64,000 nt of DNA. Origin: Lytechinus pictus (Eukaryota; Echinodermata; Echinoidea; Temnopleuroida; Toxopneustidae). This document shows, piece after piece, positions 33,000 through 44,604 of the stretch. The notes beneath the pieces are model-generated. The model saw only the letters and a list, made by a program, of their open reading frames with translations, was not told the origin of the DNA and ran no database searches. The stretch spans positions 4,022,001-4,086,000 of the forward strand of contig NW_026974141.1 of assembly GCF_037042905.1 (NCBI RefSeq), in the 5' to 3' direction. Numbering within the stretch: position 1 is the stretch's first letter; each line of letters begins with the position of its first letter. The position numbers and the translations under genes were made by a program.

Positions 33000-34468
33000 A
33001 AATGTGGATATATTCTTTTTCTCCTTGTTCTGAGCAAAAATGCTTGGTCCACGTACATTTGAAGCTACCAAGTCGGCAGCACGTTTCCCTCCCCATATTC
33101 TGACTACTTCGTAACACTGCTAAAGTTGCTTTGTAATCGTTGAACAGGTTCCTCGGCTCCTTCCACAACTTTCTTATCAGAAGCTAGTATATCAAAGCAT
33201 TGGATACATCCGTGTTTCTGGCATACCTTCCGAATTACAGAGCCAGCTGCTCAAGATAAGATAGTATCGTCTACATCTGTGGTGGCAAATGGTGCCTCAT
33301 ACGTCTGTCTCTGGTAGCCACTGGTCTCGACTTGCTGCTGTGATGCTGCCTGTACGGGCATTAGATCATTCACTCCTAACAAGAAAGTTTCTTTTTGGAG
33401 TTACATGTACTCTGTGCTTTACTGGGTGATCCATGTCTTTTCTGCTTCCAAACATCATGATCCGCCATTCCTGATGATATTGAATTTTGCGAGGCGATAT
33501 GTTTGAGTGCGTGTGTTCACGCGAGCGCTATCTTCCGTCCTTCACCTAACGAGGTTGCATATTGGTTAATCAGTTCTGCCCAGTAACTGGCAACATCAAC
33601 ATGTCTATCATCACTCTTTTTCAACCCAGCTTGGAAATGATAGGTTGAGGGATTATCCCTATCGTCTCCCCCTGTAAATCTTTGTGAGAACAAATTCTAA
33701 ATACAGTCCTGGTTTAATCTGTTGAGAAAGAGGTACTTGAACCTAGCCTCCTCCTTCAAGTGGTGCCATAGCTTCGTGACTGAGTCGAGGGTTATCACAC
33801 AAAAAAAAAAAATTACATAAGGTGAGTGAGGTATCGCAAAGGATTTTTGAAGAGCAACCTATTGTTAGGGCCTGGTCACTAACCAATGATACTGGATGGA
33901 ATCCCAAAGAAATTATGTGTGTCAAGCAATCTTTGACAATCCTCTCCAATAAAGTCTGCACTGATTCCATTTGATGAGAGAAAATAACCTAGCGGTTGCT
34001 TCCAGTTTGAAGCTACACCCCGTATCGTTACTACAAGTGCCTGATTAGCTGATTTGGGGGTCCTTCCAAATCTCCCCAAATTCTCCAAACCTATGACATA
34101 GTCTCTCTTTTCATCGTAATGCAGATGCTCCTTAACACTCATTTCATCTATGACCACTGAGCAGAATCCTTCCAAATCTCTCCAAATTCTCCAAACCTAT
34201 GACATTGTCTCTCTTTTCATCGTAATGCAGATGCTCCTTAACACTCATTTCATCTATGACCACTGAGCAGAATCCTTCCAAATCTCTCCAAATTCTCCAA
34301 ACCTATGACATTGTCTCTCTTTTCATCGTAATGCAGATCCTCCTTAACACTCATTTCATCTATGACCACTGAGCAGAATCCGTCTCTCTGGCATGGATTG
34401 AATTTTATTTTTGATGCCTCCAAAATGGCTGAAGAGAGGCATGGCTGTATTTCAAAGTCACTTAACAA
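33000..34468 (-). pseudogene. P-element/THAP9-like transposase remnant
   Basis: Read right to left on the minus strand: CSVVIDEMSVKEHLHYDEKR (first DDE-region Asp block), ALVVTIRGVASNWKQPLGYF and LSSNGISADF, then after 33743 the block RFKYLFLNRLNQDC (stop) NLFSQRFTGGDDRDNPSTYH, then near 33150-33240 AGSVIRKVCQKHGCIQCFD. These are in the order expected of P-element-type transposases (DEM..., W..PvgYF, NqDalENlFs..R...nP, aGyv.rk...C..C). Several in-frame stops and a triplicated segment show it is dead. Confidence 0.65.
34040..34385 (-). repeat. Three tandem copies of a 109-bp transposase segment
   Basis: gaatccttccaaatctctcc...catttcatctatgaccactgagca recurs at about 34056, 34165 and 34274 with very few differences, triplicating the CSVVIDEMSVKE...GLENLGRFGR block of the P-element remnant. 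Confidence 0.85.
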
Positions 34469-34569
34469 ACTTTTCAGGCATGCTATTGATGGTTATGTAA
34501 ATTAGCTTGCGTGGTAAATTGTAACCTTTCGGGCTTGCATGGAAAAGTGATAAAGCGAATGATTTATCT

Positions 34570-35250
34570 CTCAGTGACCACCTCCATCTTTTTCACCTCC
34601 TACCTATATACTCTTATCTGTATACTTAAAATTTACAATGTGGATCCTGAAATATATTTTGAAGCCAATGTTATGTCTTTTACTGTGCTGATTTCTTTTT
34701 TTCATTTGGTAATTGCTTGGAACTGTTTTGTAAAGGATAAATCTTTCATCTACTACCTCCATCCTTTTTTCTTGTTCTTACCTACCCTTATCTGCGTACT
34801 GAAAACTGACAATGTGGGTTCTTAAATGTATTTAGGAGCCTCTGTTATTATACATGTATCTCTTACCATGCTGATTTCTTGTTTTGGTAATTGCTTGGAG
34901 CTGTTTCGTTAATCTCTTTCAGTGACAACCTCCATCCTTTTCTCTTTCTTTAATACCTACCCTTATCTGCGTACTGAAAATTGACCATGTGGGTTCCGAA
35001 ATGTATTTAGAAGCCTCTCTTATTACATCTTTTACTGTGCTGATTTCTTGTTTTGGTAATCGCTTGGAGCTGTTTCGTTAATCTCTTTCAGTGACGACCT
35101 CCATCCTTTTCTCTTTCTTACCTAATCCTTATCTGCGCAGCGTACTGAAAATTGACAATGTGGGTCTAGAAATATATTTAAAAGCCTCTGTCATTTCTTT
35201 TTTGTGCTGATCTCTCGGTTTTTTGCAATCGCCTGGAGCAGTGTTGTGAG
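34570..35250. repeat. Tandem repeat of about 170-177 bp, four units
   Basis: Units begin cagtgacnacctccatcc near 34573, 34750, 34922 and 35091, and contain cttatctgcgtactgaaaattgacaatgtggg and gtgctgatttcttgttttggtaattgcttggagctg. The open frame over it is not coding. Confidence 0.8.
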
Positions 35251-36057
35251 GCATCTTATTTTAAATTCAATTCAATTCATTTATTTGACATCCTTTAAAA
35301 ACATACAAACATATGTACAAGTATACAACAACAAAGGAGTATTAAAAAGAATTTAAATCTGAGATCATAAAATAAATACATTTAGACCAGCAAAACTAAA
35401 AATAGTCATACATTAATGATTTTTGGTTGAAAACACAATTTGCATTGACTTTGTACACAAAATCACATTTTTGAGCAATTTTTAGTCTGACATACAATTA
35501 CATAATTAATATTGTTTAATTTCGGAACCACGTACCCGGGTGAAGCAAAGTTGGACTCAAAAGTTGCGCAAGACTTGAAAGTAAAAAGTCAGTGAGCGGC
35601 GGGGTAAAAAAAATTCGCGAATCGTTGAGGCTCCGAGGCCCCCCCCCCCCCCTGGCCTAGATATGGTTAAAGATACAGCTGAATTGAGATATGTCACACA
35701 TTATTTCAGAGTGTCCACATACTTGTGAGTTGTTTTTGGTTTCTGATTTTGCTTCAACTTATCAACAACCCTGTTTCAAAGGAAGAATACATGGAGAAAA
35801 TTAATGTTCGTGGATATAAATCATTCGCATTGATACTTAGGATTCAGAGGTCTGTGGTAAACTCTGCCGATTGAGAACCAGTTGTCATTATAAAAGGCAA
35901 TGACTGAAGCTTAAAGTGAAATTGCTAAATGGAAAATTTATGAGCTACATAGTACAGCAAGGCAAGTTTTAAGCTTACCGGTATTCATCACTTGGCAGCT
36001 TAGTATTTTGCTTAATAAAGAAAAAACTCAAATTTAAAGGTTTTGACAGTAGACTTA
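35251..36057. other. Repeat remnants
   Basis: aaattcaattcaattcattt near 35263 looks like a retroelement tail. 35400-35670 is the 3' part of the TTAACCCT MITE (agtaaaaagtcagtgagcgg). The rest is unrecognised. Confidence 0.45.
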
Positions 36058-36290
36058 ATAATAATAATAATCCGCTTTTATATAGCGCTTAATACATCGG
36101 AACGACGTGTCTAAGCGCTTTACAGATATATTATTACCCCGGTCATCGGATTCAATCAGTCATTCCCGCACACAATGTGTGCACATCCTCCACTCCCTGG
36201 GGAGTATTCCAGTCAGTCGCTAGTGAGGCGCACACAGTACTGGACAAGCTACAATGACTTTCACATCCTACCGGGTACCCATTTAGCATT
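36058..36290 (-). mobile_element. SINE body, reversed copy with (ATT)n tail
   Basis: aataataataataatccgct then tatagcgcttaatacatcg, attaccccggtcatcggattc, ccactccctggggagtattcc and cctaccgggtacccattta are the reverse complement of the 10560-10790 SINE half. The tRNA head is absent. Confidence 0.75.
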
Positions 36291-36910
36291 TAATCTTATT
36301 ACCTTTTGATTCATTTTCATTCTAATTCTTCTTTTTTATCTCATCAACCTTTGTTCATGGAGCTTCTTAATCTATACCTTGATCCTTATCTTCCTTTTTC
36401 TTGCTCATTTGTTCTTTTTTATTATTCATCAAATCAATTTCCTCTTCTCCCTTGTCGCATCCTCTTTCTCTGGTATTTCGATTGTAGAAATATCAACAAG
36501 AGAGAAATATTTTGATGAATTTTAATAATTCATCAGTTTGTTATTATTATTATCTATTCGACCAATATAAAAATGTACATACACATTACATCAGAATTTT
36601 TTTTTACAGTACATGAACATGCAAAGAAATGCTTGAACGGCATGTGGGTCAGGGGGCACAAAAGCGAAATTCATCACTGTTGCCCGAAGGCATGAACCCC
36701 CACACATGCCGCGATTTCCTCTTCCTCCTTGTCACTCGCCATCATCCTCCAACCCATTCTCTTGCATTTCCAATTTCTTACTGTTGCACTTCTCTTCCTC
36801 GTTTGCGGTGGATACAGGCTCTTCAAATTTAGTGCGTTTGTTTTTACCCGTATGATCTGCAGTAAGCTTTGATCTAAAAATTATACAAATATTAACAAGA
36901 GAAAAATGTG
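36291..36910. other. Pyrimidine-rich stretch, no gene
   Basis: Tcttcttttt-rich sequence; short open frames lack domains or splice context. Confidence 0.35.
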
Positions 36911-37229
36911 ATGGCCCGTATTCTGAAGTCAGGTTTAACTTACAACTCAGGCTTAAATTGTGGTTTAAGTATGGGAAGCCAAAAGTATCAAATTTTTTTT
37001 ATGAGGTTGTATGTTTCTTTTGTTTACTGTGCTCTTTCCTGATTCATCGATGGTGAAGACTCATCTTTTTATACTTCCTAGACAATTATGAATGATTTGA
37101 GAGCCAAATGAGCGGAAATATGATATCTCTACCGTTAGTGATTTTTTTAATGTAACAATTGGCTATCCATACTTAAACCACAACTTTAAACCTGAGTTTA
37201 AGTTAAACCCGACTATAGAATACAGGCCG
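36911..37229. mobile_element. MITE with GGCCCGTATTCTGAAGTC ends, copy 2
   Basis: ggcccgtattctgaagtcag and gactatagaatacaggccga are inverted; inner caggcttaaattgtggttta / taaaccacaactttaaacctg. Same family as 2953-3270. Confidence 0.7.
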
Positions 37230-38520
37230 ATGAATTTAATAATGAATCTTTTAACAATACATGTAATGATACATTCTAACATACTTGAGAGTTTCCAAAC
37301 ATTGCTGAATTTCTGTAATTTGAATTCATTTGTACTTATAGCTAAGACAGTCACAGTGGACAGAGGTCTCGAATACGCAGTTTGCATCGTCAATTTTCAT
37401 GAAGAATTTCTTTTTCAAGGTGCTGATGAAATCCTTGAAAATTTATCGCAAGGATTCTGATGGATTATGATAAAAACTTGGGATTGAATCGCAATCACGA
37501 CTATTGAAATGTTTCTGTCTGAAAAAAAAAGAAAAATCCTAGCAGATATAAGTACAAATCTTAGGTATGTACTTGTGGTACCTATTCTGAAAGAAATCCA
37601 ATCTGACAAACTTATTTGATAGTATAGATGATAAAATGTATTTATATATTGTGAGTACTCTGCATGTGCAGCAAGGAGATGCTGTTTTCGATTGTCCTTT
37701 GAGAGTTTGTGAGTTCTCTGACGAGGTGCTTTGGTCATGTCATTTCTGGGCCAATTACGCAGTGGGCGTGGCCTCTTAATGAAGTTGCTTGTTTTTATTT
37801 TTTTAGTGCAACCTTTTGATTGGACAATAACATATTCTCAAATACATGTTTGTTTTTCATATTAACCTTTATATAGGGTGTTGCAAAGAGCTTTGATCAA
37901 TTCCAATTCAAACACAATCCTTAGATTAAATCAAAATTTGCAGTTAATTTGTTTTTAATTGTAACTTTTTTTAAATTGTAACTTTTTTGCAACTCGTTAT
38001 TGCGCTTGATTGAATGTAATTTTCTGGTAATGCCCCATCAGTGTTTTCTACTTGGGACTACTACAGGTACTACCCCCTAAAAACATTTCATGGAATATGG
38101 GTAGCTTATTGTTATTTCTTCTAAAACATGAACAACGAAAATATTTTAGAGTTGTTGCTTATTGAAATATGTAAGAGAGCTTATGTGGCATCATATGAGT
38201 ATTTTGTTATTTTGATACATTTGATTCATTGATGAACTTTGGTAACATGATATTTTTAATGAAGATTTTTTTTCCTATGTCTTCTTTCTTGTCTATAAAT
38301 CTGTGCAATTGTCTGATGCAAATAGGGAAGAATTATGCACATACCACCGTATGTGAACATATTGATTTTGTTTTCAATAAAACATGATATGATTGATAAT
38401 GTGAATGGAGACTTTCCTTCCTTTTCTTTGGTCTCTCTTTACCTAGACTATGTTTATATGAGAAGCCACATGTATTATTTCTTATTATAATTGATTGGAT
38501 ATTGTGAGAAATGATGGTTG
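37230..38520. other. AT-rich intergenic DNA
   Basis: No exon or repeat family recognised. Confidence 0.35.
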
Positions 38521-38629
38521 AGAGAGGGAGACAGAGAAAAAGAGTGAGAAGAGAGAGAAAAAAAGGGGAGGGGGTAAGGTGCGAGAGAGGGAGAGTAGTA
38601 AGGGGGTGGGGAGAAAAATGGTAGACCCC

Positions 38630-38985
38630 TCCACTCATCACATTGTCTACCTTCATTTAGTCTAATGCCATTCCGTCCAACATTTCGTCTAACCGCCATT
38701 TGGCCCAATAGTCACTTCTTCTAATCACCAGTTCGTCTATAACTATTTCGTCTCATAACCAGTTGGTCTAATACCCATTTTCTTTTCATTAATTTCGCCC
38801 AATTAACACAGTCCAATTATACCTAATGGTATATGGACTAAATGGCTATTGGACCAATTGGTTATTAGATGAAATGATGAATGGACAAAATGGCAATTAG
38901 ACCATGTGGATAGTGGACAAACTGGTAGACCAAATGATAGAAGATGAGTTGGTAATTGGACGAATTGGCATTAGACCAATTGAAA
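38630..38985. mobile_element. Foldback of GTCTAAT/ATTAGAC words, copy A
   Basis: The left half repeats tttagtctaatgccattccg- and cgtctaaccgccatttgg-type words; from about 38820 they run reversed (ggactaaatggctattggac, ttggcattagaccaattg). Followed by the GGGCCACTT element. Confidence 0.75.
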
Positions 38986-39007
38986 ATAAACCATAAAAAT
39001 AGGCGAG

Positions 39008-39503
39008 AGAAGGGGGAACCACTTACATTGACGAGTGGATACCATGCGCGACCAAAAAAACACGTAAAATGGATGTCTTTTTCAAGATAGGGCACGTTAC
39101 GTACGTAACGTGTTAAGGGTGTCAAAAACACTAAAATGATGAAAAAAGGATATCTATTTAGCTAGGAAAGCTACGTGTTTAGGGTCAAATTTGCGGGGAT
39201 GATCAAACAAAATTAAAATGTTTTATAAAGGATATCCTTTTTGCCCCAACACTAGGTGTTTAGAGTCCAATTTGCGCGAGGTGTGGAAGGTGGGGCCGTA
39301 CTAAACCAAAATAATGGTGTGTAAAGGTAAAACCGACGACCGACGGACCCGTGACAACAATAAAATATCGCTGTACTTGTTTAGGGGCTCATTTCAGGGA
39401 ATAGAGTATCGTTTTGTTTCCAATACTTGTTAAGGGTAGGGTTTCAGACGCCAATAATTGTTAAGGGGTGCATTTTCAGAATATGGAAGTGGCCCCCCCC
39501 CCC
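39008..39503. mobile_element. TIR element with GGGCCACTT ends, copy 1
   Basis: gataccatgcgcgaccaaaa, gggcacgttacgtacgtaac and agggtgtcaaaaacactaaa are shared with 40971-41363; the right end gaatatggaagtggccccc is the inverted end. It carries the palindrome acgttacgtacgtaacgt. Confidence 0.65.
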
Positions 39504-39841
39504 CCGGGAGAGAAGAGGGGAGAAGAGGCAGGTGAGAGAGTTGTGATAAATAAAGGGGAGAGACGAGGGTATACTGCGGGTTAGAGAAATGTATATCAAG
39601 GAATTGGTTTAATTTGGAAGGAAATGGAAAGGCTATGCGTGCATTTTGATCGACTGAAGGCTATGGAAATGAATCACACGTAAAGGGGTGAGGCTAGCAT
39701 TCCCCCCACTTACGATATTAAAGGGCTAATAACATAAATGGTGCCCTATAGGGTTTCTTTAGCCAGACTCCACCTCATGAATATTCATGGCATTATTGGC
39801 ATATTCATATGAACAGAATATAGCATAATTTCCAAAGCATA

Positions 39842-39940
39842 GATTAGCTCAACTGACATGGCGCGATCGGTAACACGATGCGCTATTGTGAGTATACTCT
39901 AGTCAAGATCATTTACACAGGTTCGAGTCTCGCCCTGAAC
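39842..39940 (+). mobile_element. tRNA-like segment, probably SINE head or tRNA pseudogene
   Basis: gattagctcaactgacatgg resembles an A box and caggttcgagtctcgccctg a B box, about 75 bp apart. No complete cloverleaf can be drawn by eye, so a functional tRNA is not claimed. Confidence 0.4.
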
Positions 39941-40427
39941 AATTTTTCAAAGTTCTTTTTTTGAAAAATAGAAATTCTGACAAGACTGAAAAAGTACAAG
40001 TCGAAGATTTGTAGTATGATTCATAGCCTCCAATACAGAGTTAGCCCTTCATTAGGGGTACAAAAATACGAGGCGATCATGTGAACTCCAGGGGTGTGTG
40101 AGTTCAGATTTTTAGCTGATTTCAGATTTTTTTTTCAGCTTAATGTCAGCTTATTTTTGGCTTTCCTCTGTACAAAAAGTATGGGAGCTCCTTTTATTTC
40201 AGACTTTTTCAACGCTTCAGGTTTTTTCAGATCTCTTTATTTGTGACCACTCACACCCCTTGTTCTATTGACTCACTAAAATGTTTTAAACGAGAGATGG
40301 CGCCAGACCACTTCAACCTTCAAAGGTTGACAAGTTGGAAGCTGGATGTTCTATTTCTCTCATAAATGCACTTTCAGGCACAACACATTACAGTAACCAA
40401 ATTGACTCATTAAAATTGGTGGTAAAT

Positions 40428-40826
40428 TGCCAATTTGGCTAATGCCAACTCGTCCACTCACCACATGGTCTACTTTCGTTTAGTCTAATGCCACTCCGTC
40501 CATCAACATTTCGTCTAACAACCATTTGGTCCAATCATCACTTTGACTAATCACCATTTCGTCTATGACCATTTCCTCTCATAACCAGTAGGTCTAATAT
40601 CCATTTAATTTTCATTCATTTTGCACATTTAATGATTATTCTAATTAGACCAAATGTTTATGAACTAAATGGCTATTGGACCAACTGGTTATCAGACGAA
40701 ATGGTGAGTGGAGGAATTGGCAATTAGACCATGTGGATAGTGGACGAACTGATGGTAGACCAAATGATAGTACTAGTAGACGAATTGGCAATTGGACAAA
40801 TTGGCATAAGATGAATTGGAAATAAA
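40428..40826. mobile_element. Foldback of GTCTAAT/ATTAGAC words, copy B
   Basis: ctaatgccaactcgtccact, gtttagtctaatgccactcc and accatttcgtctatgacc run forward, then gactaaatggctattggacc... and gacgaattggcaattggac reversed. Same word order as copies A and C. Confidence 0.75.
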
Positions 40827-40970
40827 CCAAATTGGTGAAGAGTGGGAAACACCATTAGGAATTCACAACCAGAGTACTCTCCCCATCACCATCCGTCTCT
40901 TCTCCCTCTCACTTACTTTCTCCAATTTCTCTCTCTCTTTCTTTCCCCTCTCTATTTCTCTCTCCCCCGG

Positions 40971-41363
40971 GGGGCCACTTCCATTGACGAGGAGATACCA
41001 GGCGCGACCAAAGAAACGCGTAAAAAGGATCTCTTCTTCAAGATTGGGCACGTTACGTACGTGACGTAATAAGGGTGTCAAAACACTAAAATACTGAAAA
41101 AGGGTATACATTTGGCTAGGAAAGCTACATGTTTTTACGGTCAAATTTGCGAGGGTATAAAAAAGACTAAAAATGCTTTGCAGTCCGATTTGAGCGAGGT
41201 GTGGGAGATGGGGCGGTAATTCAGGAAATATTTGTCAAGGGTACCGTTTTGTTTCCGATACTTTTCCGAAGAATATTTTTCAGAATATGGAAAATACTTA
41301 AGGGTGCTTTTCAAAACTCCATGGTCGCGCCTGGTATCCACTTGTCAACGGAAGTGCCCCGCC
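40971..41363. mobile_element. TIR element with GGGCCACTTCC ends, copy 2
   Basis: The left end gggccacttccattgacgag / gataccaggcgcgacc and the right end ggtcgcgcctggtatcc / acggaagtgcccc are inverted over nearly 40 bp. It directly follows foldback copy B, as copy 1 follows copy A. Confidence 0.75.
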
Positions 41364-42001
41364 CCCCCCCCGGCTCTCTCCTATCTCCCTTCATTCTCCC
41401 TCTCCTTATCGCTCTGTCTCTCTTCAAACCCCCTCTTTTATGTCTCTACCCCCCTCTTCTCTCAACCACTCTCACTTTCTCTCCACGCTCCTCTCTCTTT
41501 CTCCCCTCCTCCCTCTCTCTCTCACACATTTGCATAAAACACACAACTTCCAATGCCACCAACAAACAGTATACTACGTCAGAATCACAAAATGATAGAA
41601 AACAAAGAAGAGGCAGGGAGATTCTCTGTATTCAAATTTTGGTCATGTTTAGTGTCCGATAGAGACGCACATTCTGAACATCACAATCCAGGCAAATCAA
41701 AAACGCTGAAAAGAAAAGAAAAAACCTCCATCGGCAGACAAAAATGATCCAACATGCTAGCAATGCCCCCCTCCATCTGCACAATTCCACCCTCCCGAAT
41801 TGTACCCAAGATTACATAACATAATAGCAAGCTCCCCCTTCACACACATTTATGAAGCAATTATGTTCCATTTAAAAAAAAATTGAGGGTCGGAACTCAG
41901 AAAAATGGTCATACATTGTCACTTTTCCCTCAACTTGCATTATTTCAGACCAAAATATGTGTTATATACATCTTCTAGATGAATTTTGCCTTACTCGAGC
42001 T
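41364..42001. other. CT-rich low-complexity stretch
   Basis: ccctctctctctcacac-type sequence to about 41530, then unrecognised AT-rich DNA. The 153-codon open frame starting in the adjacent element is not a gene. Confidence 0.4.
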
Positions 42002-42217
42002 GGGGGGTGTTTCACAAAGATTTAAGTATGACTTTGAGTCGCACTTAAATGCCTAGTTGCGTCGGTATAAAAGGCATGACCGCATTGGTCAGATCATGCA
42101 AAGAGGACGCGCACTACTGCGTATTGATCAACTAGATTGCGCATTGCATTTCAGATACGTGTCGCCATTTAAGTGCGATTTAAGTCGTACTTAAATCTTT
42201 GTGAAACACCCCCCCCC
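42002..42217. mobile_element. MITE with GGGTGTTTCACAAAGATTTAAG ends
   Basis: ggtgtttcacaaagatttaa and ttaaatctttgtgaaacacc are perfectly inverted; internal gcacttaaatg / catttaagtgc continue the stem. Confidence 0.8.
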
Positions 42218-43167
42218 CAGATTTCCGTGGTTCCAACAGAATCACCTTAACAGAGTCACGTGTAACAATGTTGCCAATTTGGAGATCAAAATGTGATCAA
42301 TGAAGTCAGACAACTCGATCCTGCCCAGAAACATTGATATAATATGACCTCATATTTTTTTCAAAGTTGGAATAGTTCTGTCATGTATATTATCAAAACA
42401 TGTATTTTATAATGGTGGGTTTTGTAAATGGGGAATGGGAGGGGTTTTTTTTGTAAAGAAAATTAATGCGCTTATTTCCTTCATTCAATTTCCATGACGA
42501 TGCATACTTATTTTGTACGAACAAACACACCTCATTTATTGATCGCCCGACACGTGAGTAATGACCTTATCTCTTGAACATTAATTTCTTCATTTTTTAA
42601 AAAGTAGTGAATATACATACATACAGACAGACAAAATATAATTGCAATTAAAAAAATGAAATTGAAATAAATCCAAAAAAAATCAATATGACCACCATAT
42701 TAAATGTATTTCTTTTGCTATTGCAATATGAAAACAATAAATCTTCAGGAATATTTACATCAGAACATCAAAATACACATGTCTGTCTTTTTCTTCTATT
42801 TTCATGTCACTCTACTAAAGTGACATTTTGTGGGATTAAAAAAAAATCATTTTTCTTCTAAATTATGAGAGTAAATAAAAAGGAACTGGCAGCATATTTC
42901 TGTTTTGTTTTTTTTGTATATCACTCATTAAATCCTTACAATCATTTATACACACGTAGAAATCTAAGGTAACCACAATAGACAAATTACAAAATAAAAG
43001 GGTTAAGTATTTTTCTAAAAATGTAGTAAGAAAAGCAGATCCTTAATGAAATTTGCTTCTTTCAAAGTCACAATTCTGGCTTGGACAGATCATGTTCGGA
43101 GCGCAGGGGAGAGGGAGTACGGTTACAAATGAAGATAGTCAAGGGGCAAATTCTAAATGGACATCTT
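42218..43167. other. AT-rich gene-free stretch
   Basis: No feature recognised apart from A/T homopolymer runs. Confidence 0.35.
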
Positions 43168-43423
43168 GGGCCTGTCTTACAAAGAGTTGCGATCGATCCG
43201 ATCAATCGCAACTATGGAAAGCCAGTAATATCAACCTCTAAAATGCATGTTTGTTCAAAATATTTTCTACATGTGATGTGTATTCATGCATTCATTGTTT
43301 TCTTGAAAATTCACTACGCTTCTCTTTGTTTACAAAGGACGTTGTGCAAATTTCCTATAGAAAAAATTATGACACTGATAGAGTTACGGTTGATTGGATC
43401 ACAACTCTTTGTAAGACAGGGCC
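43168..43423. mobile_element. MITE 'gggcccTGTCTTACAAAGAGTT', best copy
   Basis: gggcctgtcttacaaagagt and actctttgtaagacagggcc are inverted; internal gatcgatccgatcaatcgca / ggttgattggatcac. Same family as 2204-2473 and 56344-56605. Open frames over it are repeat-derived. Confidence 0.8.
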
Positions 43424-43630
43424 CTTGTCTACATCAACATTACATCTTATTTCCTTTTCTACAAAAAAGCAAAACATCTAGTATAACCCTTTCATTTTTC
43501 AATCAGGACGCCACATAAGACAAAGCTAGTGTTTGATCATAGAGCTCGTTTGTACGATTGAGTACATTGCTCATCTGCAATCAATCATACAAATCAACTC
43601 TAAAATTCATCATAAAACTTTGTGTTGGTG

Positions 43631-43786
43631 CCAGTTTCACAAAACTTGCTATAATAACAAATTGCCATAACAGTTAAAAGCTAGTGAAATCCTTCAATCT
43701 GATTGGCTGATAGTGAATTCATTACTGAAATTGTGCATTTTTTTAAAATTATAACAAGTCTTTATGAAACCGGACTTTCGCTGTTC
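43631..43786. mobile_element. Small MITE with CCAGTTTCACAAAACTTG ends
   Basis: gccagtttcacaaaacttgc and acaagtctttatgaaaccgg are imperfect inverted repeats about 155 bp apart. Confidence 0.55.
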
Positions 43787-44054
43787 AGTTTAGATTAGGG
43801 TAGGGCTTGTAAATCGGACACTTTCACTAAAATAAATCACTCTTGGAGAGTTCTATGGTAGCAAAAACAAGTGCACATAATGTTTTGCAAACTATCACAA
43901 GGTGTATTTCTAATTTTCCATTATTCTTATTGCTATAAAAATCTACATACACAACCACAGTGGTGGATTACTACCGGTTTTCAAACTGAAAAAAAAACAA
44001 AAAAAAAACAGGGAAGCATTTCCTGAAAGGACTCTCAGACATTTTATCCGGCAA

Positions 44055-44596
44055 CAGGGTTGGGCTCAATTACTTTCTTCGATTACAATTTAAATTACGT
44101 AATTGAAGAAATGTTCAATTACAATTACGTATGAAAAGAAATGTTCAATTACAATTTTTCAATTAAATAACATTTTTTTCTTCAATTATAATTACCAATT
44201 ACTTTTGTCAATTACAATTTCAATTACTTTCTAGAAAAGTCATAAATGAAATCAACTTGTATTCTGTACATAGTACCACCTATTTCAACATAATTCTAAG
44301 TTACAGAGACACCAACAAGATGAAGGGTTTAGGTTAAAAAGCACGGAGTCTGCCTGTTACTCTCTTCGATGCTGAAGCAGTTGACATGAAAAAGGTCATT
44401 AAATTAAATCATAAATTCAGTAAGTTAATTGTAAAGTAATTGAATGTAATTAAAAGTACTTGAAGTCAATTACATTTTTTACAATTACTATTACAATTAC
44501 TTTCCCTTTCAAAACTTCAATTACAATTACAATTACTAAAAAAAATGTTATTAATTACGTAATTGATCAATTACCTTGTAACTGATCCCAACCCTG
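44055..44596. mobile_element. hAT-like element filled with AATTAC words
   Basis: Ends cagggttgggctcaattact and gtaactgatcccaaccctg are inverted. The flanking 8-mers tccggcaa (44047-44054) and tccgacaa (44597-44604) fit an 8-bp target duplication with one change, as in hAT elements. The interior is mostly caattac/gtaattg words. Confidence 0.7.
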
Positions 44597-44604
44597 TCCG
44601 ACAA

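Noticed and set aside
41201..41662. 153-codon open frame rich in Ser, Leu and Pro
   Set aside because: Starts in a TIR element and runs through a CT-rich tract.
43053..43518. 145-codon open frame
   Set aside because: Covers a MITE with clear inverted ends that recurs at 2204 and 56344.
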